Shown here in pieces: positions 37,975 through 46,036 of a DNA stretch of 64,000 nt. The position numbers were made by a program, and so were the translations under genes. This DNA is from Prochlorococcus marinus XMU1408 (GTDB lineage: Bacteria > Cyanobacteriota > Cyanobacteriia > PCC-6307 > Cyanobiaceae): positions 186,001 to 250,000 of the forward strand of contig NZ_QJUE01000005.1 of the NCBI RefSeq assembly GCF_003208055.1, written 5' to 3'. Numbering within the stretch: position 1 is the first letter of the stretch; each line of letters starts with the position of its first letter. The notes beneath the pieces are model-generated. The model was given only the letters and a program-made list of their open reading frames with translations, was not told the origin of the DNA and did not search any database.

Positions 37975-38643
37975 ATGAAGTCCAACGAAGAAAAAGTAGC
38001 TCAATGTACTCAATTATTTAAGGCTGCTTATGAAAACCGCTACACATGGGACTCTGATTTTATAGGCTATCAAGGCAATTGCTCATGGACAGATGGTGAA
38101 AAAAAAATTAAAGGTATCTTTACTTTAGGACAAGATTTAAAAACTACTGTTAATGAAATAGATGATGAGAAAATAAAGAAAGCTGTTTCTTCACAACTTT
38201 GGGAAGTTGCTATTCATCGAGTGAGAAGGTCATTTGAACAAACTCATGGGAAGAACATCTTTACTTTTGGAGATACAAATGAAATTGGTTCAGAAATTTT
38301 AGTTGGAGGAAAAAATGAGGGTGATAAATATAGAGTCAAAAATAACGTCGTTACGATGGTCTATAGACACATCCATGGAAATTTAATAATTATCCATACT
38401 AAGGATGTAACTCATACTGGCAACGGCTACTTAAGTAAAAGCTACTCTAGTCAATATCTTGATCCTATTTCTAAAAAAGCTTTAAAAGGAAAAAGTTTTT
38501 ATGAAGATGAATTCATACCTCTTTTCAAAGGAGGACCTTGGGTTTTAGCTTCTAGATCTATCCAACAAGAGTCTTTCGAGGATTCGATATTAAGCAAACA
38601 AATCTTTTCTTTTTCAGAATTAAAAAGTCTTGGATCCAACTAA
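37975..38643 (+). CDS. DUF3386 family protein
   Basis: A 222-residue soluble protein. It opens with AAYENRYTWDSDFIGYQGNC and carries VTMVYRHIHGNLIIIHTKDV followed by GYLSKSYSSQYLDP. I associate this pattern with the cyanobacteria/plastid DUF3386 family. No catalytic motif is seen and the function is unknown. The start is ATG 37975. It stands alone, followed by the SD-preceded 58-aa gene. Confidence 0.78.
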   Translation: MKSNEEKVAQCTQLFKAAYENRYTWDSDFIGYQGNCSWTDGEKKIKGIFTLGQDLKTTVNEIDDEKIKKAVSSQLWEVAIHRVRRSFEQTHGKNIFTFGDTNEIGSEILVGGKNEGDKYRVKNNVVTMVYRHIHGNLIIIHTKDVTHTGNGYLSKSYSSQYLDPISKKALKGKSFYEDEFIPLFKGGPWVLASRSIQQESFEDSILSKQIFSFSELKSLGSN

Positions 38644-38751
38644 GAGAAATCAATTAATCCAAACAAGAATTGGAAAAACATAAAAAGATTTGCCTAAGTG
38701 AAAACCGAGGTTTATCCATTAACTGATTTCGACTATGAATAGTTTGTGGGA

Positions 38752-38758
38752 AAGGAGG
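38752..38758 (+). promoter_or_regulatory. Strong Shine-Dalgarno (AAGGAGG)
   Basis: AAGGAGG seven bases before ATG 38766. It is among the best ribosome-binding sites I see in a window where most genes lack one, so it decides the start of the 58-aa gene and suggests high translation. Confidence 0.85.
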
Positions 38759-38765
38759 ATTGACA

Positions 38766-38942
38766 ATGCGTCTTAGTTTTGTTCCTATTCATGTTTTTCG
38801 TAAAACACCTCGAGTCTCATTTTTTGATGCAAACGTAAAAGGATCAAATGGTCCTGATGTTGTTATTCATCACAAAGATGCAGTATCTCCTCCCAATGAC
38901 GACAATTTTGAGCAATATTACATTCATCATCATCAAAACTAG
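38766..38942 (+). CDS. Small His-rich hypothetical protein (58 aa)
   Basis: Begins MRLSFVPIHVFRKTPRVSFF and ends with a histidine-rich tail (QYYIHHHQN), plus VVIHHKDAVSPPNDDN in the middle. The many histidines could bind metal, but this is only suggested by composition. The ATG is fixed by the perfect SD; a TTG six bases earlier is too close to that SD. No family recognised. Confidence 0.7.
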   Translation: MRLSFVPIHVFRKTPRVSFFDANVKGSNGPDVVIHHKDAVSPPNDDNFEQYYIHHHQN

Positions 38943-39091
38943 AAATCAAAATTCGAATACCCACCAATGCAAGAAATCCAGAAACTAAAACCACTATTAA
39001 TTGATTTGACGTTATATCTCACAAAAAATTGACATTAAATATATTTTCAAGAACGTAAATGTAGTAATTTCTCATCAAAATAAAAACTATT

Positions 39092-39187
39092 TTAAGTAAT
39101 TTTTTTAACTTTTTTAGAATTTCTATTCACTTTCGCAAGATCAGCCATACATGGCTTAGGGATACTGAATTGGGTTAGTAATTTCAT
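39092..39187 (-). CDS. Micro-protein candidate (31 aa)
   Basis: ATG 39187 to TAA. It begins MKLLTQFSIPKPCMADLAKV and ends with a lysine-rich tail (NRNSKKVKKIT). The ordered Pro/Cys section and basic tail look unlike random AT-rich sequence. It directly follows another micro-ORF (39242-39322) on the same strand. TTGACT at 39222-39227 (reverse strand) could be a -35. Function unknown. Confidence 0.4.
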   Translation of the reverse strand: MKLLTQFSIPKPCMADLAKVNRNSKKVKKIT

Positions 39188-39241
39188 AAAGACTTTACAG
39201 ACTAAAAAATGTAGTCAACACATAAAAATATCTAATCATTT

Positions 39242-39322
39242 TCAACCTGAAACTCTTTTAATGAATCTCCGTAATAACTCATTGCCAATTGAAGTAAAAC
39301 CCAGTTGATGGCTCTCGACATT
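39242..39322 (-). CDS. Micro-protein candidate (26 aa)
   Basis: ATG 39322 preceded by GAGGG at a good distance (reverse strand TTTTGAGGGTAAAATG). The start is MSRAINWGFTSIGNELLRRF and the short tail is basic. The ribosome-binding site and ordered composition argue for translation. Together with the 31-aa frame it may form a two-cistron mini-operon. No family recognised. Confidence 0.4.
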   Translation of the reverse strand, partial: NVESHQLGFTSIGNELLRRFIKRVSG

Positions 39323-39540
39323 TTACCCTCAAAATGAAGTCAAGTTAAAGATGACTAATATTTCAAAGCTTTGCCATGAGTAATTATTATTTTTAAAGAA
39401 TTAAAAAATATCGTAATTGAATAAAAAACAATTAAATAATTAATTTTTCATCATAACAAGTAACGATAAGTAATCTTTTACTGCATCAAAGCATTTTAAA
39501 TATAAGCTTTCTACATAAAAGCAATTAATTAAGGTATTGC

Positions 39541-39735
39541 ATGGTTTTTCTATCTAATCCACAAGTTTGGCACTTGCCTGGTACTTGGTCTGAACAACCC
39601 ATTGATGGTCCTTATTTAGGCATGACTTCTGGTCAATTAAGTTGGCTAGCTGCTTCGCTTGTGGTCACTTTATTAATAGCTTTTACCTTTTACATACTTG
39701 AGACAAGTAACTCAAAACGTAAAAGAAGTTCTTAG
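39541..39735 (+). CDS. Small membrane protein (64 aa)
   Basis: The N-terminus is rich in Pro/Trp/Gly (NPQVWHLPGTWSEQPIDGPY). A helix LSWLAASLVVTLLIAFTFYI and a basic tail NSKRKRSS follow. The tail suggests the C-terminus is cytoplasmic or stromal. It is followed 46 bp later by another membrane gene on the same strand. Family not recognised. Confidence 0.65.
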   Translation: MVFLSNPQVWHLPGTWSEQPIDGPYLGMTSGQLSWLAASLVVTLLIAFTFYILETSNSKRKRSS

Positions 39736-39781
39736 TATAGCTATACGCTAAGAATTTGATTTTACAGAGTAGGTAATATTT

Positions 39782-40105
39782 ATGACATATTTTCTTCTCT
39801 ATTTTTCTGGTATAGCTTTAATTTGGTGGGTTTATCGTGTTGGCTGGATTGAGGCTCTCAAAACAATTTTGAGCGTTTTAATTCCTTCGATATTAATTAT
39901 TCTTTTTAATGTAAAAGCAGGGCGGCTCATTTTCAAAAACCCAGCAGTTGGAATAATCAGTGTTCTTCCCACAGCTTTTATTATTTATAGAGGGTCCAAG
40001 CCTATAGTATTTGGAATAAACAATTGGATTGACCGAAAAAGAAACGAATTTGTAACTTCACAAGATGTAGTTGATGCCGAAGTGATTTCCAAAGAGGAAG
40101 CATAG
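39782..40105 (+). CDS. Hypothetical membrane protein (107 aa)
   Basis: Three hydrophobic helices (YFLLYFSGIALIWWVYRVGW, ILSVLIPSILIILF, VGIISVLPTAFIIYRG) and an acidic soluble tail with DVVDAEVISKEE, a motif pattern that recurs near the ends of small cyanobacterial membrane proteins. Probably one transcript with the preceding 64-aa gene. Function unknown. Confidence 0.65.
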   Translation: MTYFLLYFSGIALIWWVYRVGWIEALKTILSVLIPSILIILFNVKAGRLIFKNPAVGIISVLPTAFIIYRGSKPIVFGINNWIDRKRNEFVTSQDVVDAEVISKEEA

Positions 40106-40311
40106 ATTTCCATGCCAATAACACAGCCATAGGAATAGATCCCAAGAATCGAAAACTTCTACTCTAGTTTTTTTTTATCTACTTATTCTTTATAAGAAAG
40201 TATTTAGAGTTTGCATTTCGAAAAAATTAGGAGTTTCTTTATGCTTTTATTAGTTATATTTGTTGATCAGGTTCGATAAATGGCAATAATAAAGTTATTA
40301 GTAATTCAACC

Positions 40312-40464
40312 ATGACAGATAACGAGCCAAAGTGGGATTACACCACTAAAGAAGGAAATTTTGCCGCAGGAGCAGCGGTTGTTGGAGGAAATTTATTAGT
40401 TCTGATTGTTTACATTCTTTACAGAACTGTGCCCTCTGTTCACCATTTCATCATAGGACGATGA
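40312..40464 (+). CDS. Small membrane protein (50 aa)
   Basis: ATG 40312 to TGA. A hydrophilic start (MTDNEPKWDYTTKEGN) leads into a glycine/alanine then hydrophobic helix (VVGGNLLVLIVYILYRTV), ending HHFIIGR. A single-span protein of this layout could be a photosynthetic or assembly subunit, but I cannot match it. It is convergent with the 68-aa gene. Confidence 0.55.
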   Translation: MTDNEPKWDYTTKEGNFAAGAAVVGGNLLVLIVYILYRTVPSVHHFIIGR

Positions 40465-40515
40465 GAAATCCAAAGGCCTCTTAAAAGAAGATTGAATTCT
40501 CGGTCAAAAGATTTC

Positions 40516-40722
40516 TTAGTATCTTCGAGTTATTGTTGATTGCGACCAAATAAAAGCTAGTAAAAAAGCCATTCCGATTAAAGGGAGAAGGGCTTTAATT
40601 AAAACAACTAAAACAAGCACTCCAAAGCCACCTGCGCTGTAAATTGCCCATTTTGGGAAATTTTTAGAGGCTCTATTCCCTTTCTTACTAGAAGACGAAA
40701 TCACTTCAGGATCAATAGCCAT
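40516..40722 (-). CDS. Small membrane protein (68 aa)
   Basis: A serine/lysine-rich N-terminus (PEVISSSSKKGNRASKN) followed by two closely spaced hydrophobic helices (YSAGGFGVLVLVVLIKALLP and LIGMAFLLAFIW) and a short basic tail. The start is ATG 40722. Family not recognised. Part of a run of small membrane proteins from 39.5 to 41.3 kb. Confidence 0.65.
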   Translation of the reverse strand: MAIDPEVISSSSKKGNRASKNFPKWAIYSAGGFGVLVLVVLIKALLPLIGMAFLLAFIWSQSTITRRY

Positions 40723-40860
40723 TGCAAATCAAAATATACTCGAACCATAAACACAGTAAATCCATTTAAAAGTAAAGCAAGCAGTTAATAAATATTGAAA
40801 GTATCAAAATGTGGTAGACAATACCTGCTTGGGAGAAGATTACCGGAACTTCTAAGTGTT

Positions 40861-41037
40861 TCAGCTCTCTTCAAACAATCCCAAAAATGACCATGCTACT
40901 AGCGAAATAATACCAAGTATGAAAGATATGATGGCAAAAATAAATTTCCCTAAAAAAAGGATCGCAATAGCAATTGTTATAAGAACTAAAGAGACAAGCA
41001 AATAAATATAGGGGGGGATTTTATTTAGAAACTCCAT
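40861..41037 (-). CDS. Small membrane protein (58 aa)
   Basis: ATG 41037 to TGA 40861-40863. Nearly all hydrophobic, with two helices (YIYLLVSLVLITIAIAILFL and FAIISFILGIISLVAWSFL) and a short acidic end FEES. It lies directly downstream of the 55-aa gene on the same strand, so the two are probably co-expressed. No family recognised. Confidence 0.55.
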   Translation of the reverse strand: MEFLNKIPPYIYLLVSLVLITIAIAILFLGKFIFAIISFILGIISLVAWSFLGLFEES

Positions 41038-41061
41038 AATTTCTTTTTGATGCCGTCTTCA

Positions 41062-41229
41062 TTAAAAAGGAAACTCAGATTTCACCCTCATTAAAGAAAA
41101 AACTTTCATAAATATCCACATAACTAAAGCCCCCTCCAGAAATCCAAACCAATACAAGACATAGTTAGATATACCCATTTCTTTTTGAGCACGTTCAACA
41201 AATGATTTATGCCATTGAATCAGCTTCAC
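41062..41229 (-). CDS. Small membrane protein (55 aa)
   Basis: GTG 41229 to TAA. Amphipathic N-terminus (KLIQWHKSFVERAQKEMG), then one helix (NYVLYWFGFLEGALVMWIFM) and a basic end MRVKSEFPF. No ATG start is available, so GTG is used. Twenty-four bases separate it from the 58-aa gene downstream. Function unknown. Confidence 0.5.
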   Translation of the reverse strand: MKLIQWHKSFVERAQKEMGISNYVLYWFGFLEGALVMWIFMKVFSLMRVKSEFPF

Positions 41230-41530
41230 AATTAATCTATATATTTAAAATCAGTATACATAATGTTATCGAATATTATTTTTGAGATAAGTAAATCCAA
41301 ATCGTATTGGTTAAAAATTCATATAAAATTTCACAGTCTTTCAATTGATAAGCTGAGACTAGGTTAAAATTATTTAATCTATAAAAAATAATTACTACAA
41401 AAAGTAGTCAATTTTCATTAAATAAGAAGTTAAGCTTATATCATGAAAAAGTAGCTATTAAAAAGTTTTTTTTATCAGTCAAATTTATCGTTTATTAAAT
41501 AATTTAGAGAGGTGCTTCTAAAGAAAGTGT

Positions 41531-41631
41531 TATTTTAAATAACTCAATCCCCTATAAATAAACTTGATTTGAGTCTTAGAAACAAAGCGACAATATACAA
41601 ATGATGTTCCATTGAAATACATATTGACCAT
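41531..41631 (-). pseudogene. Micro-ORF copy A, frameshifted
   Basis: From ATG 41631 it starts MVNMYFNGTSFVYCRFV, clearly homologous to the intact 33-aa frame at 54898-54999. One base is missing near 41580, so the frame switches and ends at a TGA (41545-41547; 28 aa). If the base is restored the remainder reads YRGLSYLK to TAA 41531, matching YRGLKYLR of copy B. The upstream promoter and leader are well conserved, so either decay is recent or the RNA part matters by itself. Confidence 0.6.
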
Positions 41632-41727
41632 GATGCAGTGTGCCTAAGAGTGCTCAAGTCCCCGTCCTGTGGCTTGAATCGAACTGCGGTCTACAAAAGC
41701 AGATCGGACGATTGAGTCGCAAAACTA
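41632..41727 (-). ncRNA. Structured leader/sRNA, copy A
   Basis: Expected transcript region from a consensus promoter at 41734-41762 to the micro-ORF. Core 41652-41713 is nearly identical to 55023-55085 (62 versus 63 nt, four or five differences). Read on the minus strand, it folds on paper as CGUCC, then a hairpin GAUCUGC/GCAGUUC, then YUCAAG/CUUGAG with GGACG in the loop. GGACG can pair with the upstream CGUCC to make a pseudoknot. A G-U wobble keeps the second stem in copy A. It recalls pseudoknot leaders before short peptides in picocyanobacteria, but the sequence does not match any I can recite. Confidence 0.55.
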
Positions 41728-41733
41728 CAATTA

Positions 41734-41762
41734 TTTATAGTTTTTATACTCAACAATGTCAA
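41734..41762 (-). promoter_or_regulatory. Consensus sigma70-type promoter, copy A
   Basis: On the minus strand, TTGACA (41757-41762), a 17-bp spacer, then TATAAA (41734-41739). Copy B has the same boxes and spacing at 55108-55136. The start of transcription is expected near 41727. It is unusually close to consensus for this genome and lies in the gap after the ABC-F gene stop. Confidence 0.8.
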
Positions 41763-41783
41763 TGAAATTAATTAAGCATCTCT

Positions 41784-43742
41784 CTATTTTTCTGAACCAA
41801 TAGAAGAATTAGATTGCTCCTCTGCTGTCTCGGATAACTCACTCAGTTCGATCCATCGATCTTCATACTCGTGAATAGATTCAATAAGTGCTGCTAACTG
41901 ATGACTAATTTCACTGATATCCATATCAGTAGCAGTTATTTTTTTTTCTAAATATATTTTCTGCTCCTCTAGTAAAGGTAGCTTCACATCTAAGTCTTTA
42001 AGTTCTCTAGCTTCTTTGAAAATCAATCGCCTCTTTTGATTTTTAGGCTTTAATTTTATTTGTTTCCTATTCTCATTGCCTGAATCATTAGCGATCTTAG
42101 CTTGTTCTTTTTTTTCATTATTTCTCTCCTCTATAATTTTTTGTTCTAGAAATCTCGAGTAATTACCTTCATATCTTCTCAAATTAGCATTTTCAAAATT
42201 AAAAATCCTATCAACAGTTCGATCAAGAAAATATCTATCATGTGATACGACTACTACACAACCTTTAAAATCCTCAAGAAAATCTTCGAGTACGCTTAAT
42301 GTTTGTATATCTAAATCATTAGTCGGCTCATCAAGCAACAATACATTGGGAGCTTTTATGAGCATTTTACATAGAGCAAGTCTTCTTTTCTCTCCTCCTG
42401 AAAGCTTAGATAGAGGACTATGTTGCTGACTTGGTGGAAAAAGGAATTTTTCTAAAAGCTGTGATGCTGTAATTTGTTTCCCTCCATGATCAATTCGTGA
42501 TGCAGACTCCTCCACAAATTCAATAACCTTACGATTTAATCCTCTCCCTTGATTTAAATCATTTGTATGTTGATCAAGATAACCAATATGGACTGTTTCT
42601 CCAAGTTTAATTTTCCCACTTGTAGGCAATCTTTTACCCGCAATTAGATCTAAAAGAGTCGATTTACCACTTCCATTTGGACCAATAACACCTACTCGAT
42701 CCTCCGGACTAAAGCTATAAGTAAAATCATTTAAGAGATCTAAATTTTTCTCTTTAACATTTATAGAAAGTCCTAGACCTTCAGCCTCAATTGCTATCTT
42801 TCCAATTCTTCTATTCAATGAATTCATTTCTAATTTTGCTTTGATTTGAATTTTTGGTTTCGCTTGCATTTCAGCAATCCTTTGAATACGTGCTTTTTGT
42901 TTTGTGCTCCTTGCTTTAGGACCTTGTCTTAACCAAGCTAATTCTTTTCTTAAAACACCCTGAAATTTTTTCTGTGAAGATGCCTCTGATTGCTCGTTTT
43001 CAACTTTCTGTTGAAGAAATTCACGGTAATTTCCTGAATAATTACGAGCTTCGCCATTATTAATTTCGATCATCCGAGTTGTAATACGATCAAGAACATA
43101 CCTGTCGTGTGTAATCAATACAAGAGCACCCTCATAATGGTCTAACCAGTTTTGAAGCCATTCAACTGCAGATGCATCTAAGTGATTAGTAGGTTCGTCA
43201 AGAAGTAAAACATCTGGTTGAGAGACAAGTGCTGCGGCAAGCCCCACTCTTTTGCGATAACCACCAGAAAGATCTTTTACTGGTTTATCTAAATCTTTTA
43301 TTCCTAGTCTTCTCAAAACATCTTGGCATTGTTGTTCTAAGTTCCAAGCCCCAGCGGCATCCATAAGTTCACTTGCTTGACCAAACCTTTTCAACAGAGT
43401 TTCATCTTTCGGATGTTCAGCTATTTTCCTACTTAGCTTGCTGAAATTGAGCAATAATTTTCTTTTTTCTCCGCACCCTTCAAGGACTTCCTCCAAAATA
43501 CTTTTTTCACTACCGTAACTCGTTTCTTGACCTACTAAAGCTATCCGCAAAGATGATAAACAGTTCCTTTTACCCTCCATCAAAGGTTCTACACCAGCAA
43601 GAACCCTCAAAAGTGTTGACTTGCCAGATCCATTTGGACCAATCAAACCAAGTCTTTCTCCTTTATTAATATGAAGGTCTAGATTTTTAAAAAGATTTTT
43701 TATACCAAAGTCTGTTGAAGCATTTACAAGACTAATCAACAC
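41784..43742 (-). CDS. ABC-F family ATPase (Uup/EttA-like)
   Basis: A 652-residue protein with no membrane domain. Two ABC domains each carry Walker A (GPNGSGKST) and signature/Walker B (LSGGYRKRVGLAAAL with LLLDEPTNHLD, and LSGGEKRRLALCKML with LLLDEPTNDLD). They are joined by a charged linker rich in Arg/Lys (QGPKARSTKQKARIQRI). The C-terminal ~80 residues are a coiled coil like that of Uup. ABC-F proteins act on the ribosome. The start may be TTG 43742 or the ATG-less frame start just after. Confidence 0.9.
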   Translation of the reverse strand: MLISLVNASTDFGIKNLFKNLDLHINKGERLGLIGPNGSGKSTLLRVLAGVEPLMEGKRNCLSSLRIALVGQETSYGSEKSILEEVLEGCGEKRKLLLNFSKLSRKIAEHPKDETLLKRFGQASELMDAAGAWNLEQQCQDVLRRLGIKDLDKPVKDLSGGYRKRVGLAAALVSQPDVLLLDEPTNHLDASAVEWLQNWLDHYEGALVLITHDRYVLDRITTRMIEINNGEARNYSGNYREFLQQKVENEQSEASSQKKFQGVLRKELAWLRQGPKARSTKQKARIQRIAEMQAKPKIQIKAKLEMNSLNRRIGKIAIEAEGLGLSINVKEKNLDLLNDFTYSFSPEDRVGVIGPNGSGKSTLLDLIAGKRLPTSGKIKLGETVHIGYLDQHTNDLNQGRGLNRKVIEFVEESASRIDHGGKQITASQLLEKFLFPPSQQHSPLSKLSGGEKRRLALCKMLIKAPNVLLLDEPTNDLDIQTLSVLEDFLEDFKGCVVVVSHDRYFLDRTVDRIFNFENANLRRYEGNYSRFLEQKIIEERNNEKKEQAKIANDSGNENRKQIKLKPKNQKRRLIFKEARELKDLDVKLPLLEEQKIYLEKKITATDMDISEISHQLAALIESIHEYEDRWIELSELSETAEEQSNSSIGSEK

Positions 43743-44087
43743 AGGTTAGGTCCTCAAATCCATGGCAAAGTCACCTAATTAATAATAGCCTTTTCTACTC
43801 GTCATATCTTAAAACTCTTTGCCATGAAGTTTATAAAAATCAGTGTCTTATATTTATTTAGCTTGTTCTAACTCTCCAGAGCCTTAATAAACATTAACTT
43901 TACTATTAATTATTTTAAAATAGTATTTCATATAAACAGGAAAGCCTTGATATCTAAAAAAGTAATTTTCAGATAAATTCTGCCATTAAATAAAGCTAAG
44001 CAATTAGCAATAATATTTAGTATTGATAATCAAAGATTACATACGAAGCCTGAAGTAAGGTGAAAGGCTGAAACTAAATCAAGAAGT
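43743..44087. other. 345-bp gap, no gene seen
   Basis: AT-rich intergenic stretch. A 15-codon plus-strand frame near 43824 starts MKFIKISVLYLFS, like a truncated signal sequence, but stops at once. No hairpin-plus-T-run or RNA gene was found. Confidence 0.5.
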
Positions 44088-44297
44088 TTAACGAAAGAAA
44101 TTACAATATTGCTCTACTCTTGAGCTAACTCTACCAGAATCTTTTAAGTCTAGTAGTCTTGCTGCTACTCCAGCATTTATTTCGGCTGCATAATAACGAC
44201 CACAAATATTCTTGGTATCATAAATCCGCTCATCAGCATGAACAGACATTGGAGATAGAAGAGAAGTAGATAACGCTATAAGAAGAATTCGGTTCAT
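44088..44297 (-). CDS. Small exported protein (69 aa)
   Basis: Clear signal peptide (MNRILLIALSTSLLSPMSVH then ADE, cleavage near residue 21-22) and a ~48-residue mature part with two cysteines (KNICGRYY and EQYCNFF) that could form a disulfide. A helix-like centre includes NAGVAARLLDLKDSG. Probably periplasmic or lumenal. Family not recognised; similar small secreted proteins are common in Prochlorococcus. Confidence 0.7.
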   Translation of the reverse strand: MNRILLIALSTSLLSPMSVHADERIYDTKNICGRYYAAEINAGVAARLLDLKDSGRVSSRVEQYCNFFR

Positions 44298-44380
44298 TAT
44301 TATTTTTTATTAGGAGACAAAAGCTTAGGGCATTTCATGAGTATGATAATACATAATGATTACTAACAATCAGAATAAGT

Positions 44381-44743
44381 ATGAATTTTCTAGAGAGAGT
44401 TTTTTCAAATTATTTTCTGGCTTGGAGTCAAATTTTTAATTACAAAGACAAAACAAGTAGGATCCCCTTTTGGCACTTTTTTGTCCTAGATAGCTTAATA
44501 GGAGCTTTAGTTTCATTATTGTCTAACAACAATCTAGCTAATGATCCAAACGACTTTTATGTAATTACCGAGGGTTATGACTGGAGTTACATATATAGTA
44601 TTCCCTCTTTTTTAGTATTTTTAGCTCTATTAATAAGAAGGCTTAGAGATATAGGTAAAGAGAACTTAGTTTTATGGACATTTTGCTCGTTTATTCCTTT
44701 TTATAATCTTTATTTATTTGCTCAGCCTTCATCAGAAAAATAA
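44381..44743 (+). CDS. DUF805 membrane protein
   Basis: A 120-residue protein with helices at about 32-48 (FFVLDSLIGALVSLLSN), 72-88 and 98-114. It carries the DUF805 signature LIRRLRDIGKENLVLW and an N-terminal aromatic stretch (NYFLAWSQIFNYKDKTSRIPFW) typical of the family. Function unknown. The start is ATG 44381. Confidence 0.85.
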   Translation: MNFLERVFSNYFLAWSQIFNYKDKTSRIPFWHFFVLDSLIGALVSLLSNNNLANDPNDFYVITEGYDWSYIYSIPSFLVFLALLIRRLRDIGKENLVLWTFCSFIPFYNLYLFAQPSSEK

Positions 44744-44983
44744 ATAAAGCTTATAAATTCTTAAGTGGTCATGAAAAATTATTCTAACTCCTTGAGCTTT
44801 TCATCTTAGTATCTAGAAATCCCTACTTGAATATATATGCCGGAATTTAGTAGACATAGTATCGACTGCAAAGTATAAAATATTCCATAATTACTTATTC
44901 TCTGTAATTTCTAGCCATAACATCTTGTTGTCCCTTACTAAGAGTTATTAGATAAGAAAATTTTTCTGAATTTTTTATTCATC

Positions 44984-45274
44984 TTATTTCCTACCTCTAA
45001 AAGTACGTGGATAAGGGACATCCAGAGCATTAAATCTTTCAATTTTTTTTCTACGTTCATAACGTTTATAAAATGAATCGAAAGCTGTGGATACCGAAAA
45101 CCATGATAATGCACAAGCAATAAAAATTCTGGCTCCTTCGGTCGAAGCAAGCCAATAAATAATAGGGTCAACTATAAAATTAATACTAACTAAGAGACAA
45201 ATTAATAAAGTAAGAGTAAGACAAGTAAAAACTACTAATACTCTGAAAATTTTGTTTGTGTTGAGATGTTTCAT
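44984..45274 (-). CDS. Hypothetical membrane protein (96 aa)
   Basis: Two helices (VLVVFTCLTLTLLICLLVSI and ARIFIACALSWFSVSTAF) and a strongly basic C-terminus (KRYERRKKIERFNALD, then PRTFRGRK). The tail suggests a cytoplasmic C-terminus. No family recognised. The start is ATG 45274. An overlapping frame at 44938-45171 was rejected. Confidence 0.55.
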   Translation of the reverse strand: MKHLNTNKIFRVLVVFTCLTLTLLICLLVSINFIVDPIIYWLASTEGARIFIACALSWFSVSTAFDSFYKRYERRKKIERFNALDVPYPRTFRGRK

Positions 45275-45491
45275 ATAAACATGTTCTCAAATGTATTACG
45301 AATCTGTATTTGCTATTTTCAAGCAAGTTAACGAGATAAGCTGTTTTAATGTAATAAAAATTGATTCAACATTTTTATTCCCTTATAATTCATCTCATAA
45401 AAAGAATACGTTAATAATCTAGATAGAGAGTGTGACCAATCTAGTTATAACTATTGCTAAGGGAACTTAAATAGTGATTTAGAATCAGGAT

Positions 45492-45566
45492 ATGTACCCT
45501 TTTTTATGGTTTGCTGAATCAGCAGAGAGAAAAGCTATCTTTCGAAAGATGAAAATATTTACATAA
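45492..45566 (+). CDS. Micro-ORF candidate (24 aa)
   Basis: ATG 45492 to TAA, beginning MYPFLWFAESAERKAIFRKM. AGGA lies very close upstream. It is an aromatic N-terminus with a basic helix, which would suit a membrane-surface peptide. It is the only thing I can offer for the 386-bp gap 45275-45660 and may be chance. Confidence 0.25.
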   Translation: MYPFLWFAESAERKAIFRKMKIFT

Positions 45567-45660
45567 ACAATTAAAATGATTTTACTCCTAGCTGAAAAAG
45601 CTTAAGTTTACAAACGTCTCTAAGAAGGTAATTTAGATTAGCTACTTTTACTTTCAACTA

Positions 45661-45861
45661 ATGGCATTCCACCAACCTGTTGAGGAAACGATGTCAGAGG
45701 TTATATGTCATATGTTAAAAAGAACGGACAAAGTAAACACGGGAGACCAGATAGCGATAGGTCAAGAATATAGGGAATGGATTAAATGCATAAAAAATAA
45801 GGAGCTTGCTCCTCAAAACATACTCTTCATTAATACATCTACTTTTGGGAAGAAATTTTAA
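45661..45861 (+). CDS. Hypothetical protein (66 aa)
   Basis: ATG 45661, soluble, with two cysteines (EVICHMLKRTD and EWIKCIKNKEL). The composition (Glu/Lys/Gln balanced, few Ile/Phe runs) differs from random frames here, but I have no family match. It stands alone between gaps. Confidence 0.4.
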   Translation: MAFHQPVEETMSEVICHMLKRTDKVNTGDQIAIGQEYREWIKCIKNKELAPQNILFINTSTFGKKF

Positions 45862-46036
45862 TAAGGTGACCCCCTATATTTATAAGACTTGTATCTCATG
45901 AATATTACGCGAAATCCACAGTTTAAAAATCCTTACCCTTTTCTACCATTGGAAACTATTTATTTTACATTATGCTAATACTCTAAAATTATAGAAATCT
46001 AGTCCCAGGAATGAATTGAATGCTTGCTAATAAAGA

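Noticed and set aside
41640-41720. tRNA-like GTTCGATTC on the minus strand
   Set aside because: It resembles a T-loop, but the flanks do not pair as a T-stem and no acceptor or anticodon arm is present. It belongs to the leader family instead.
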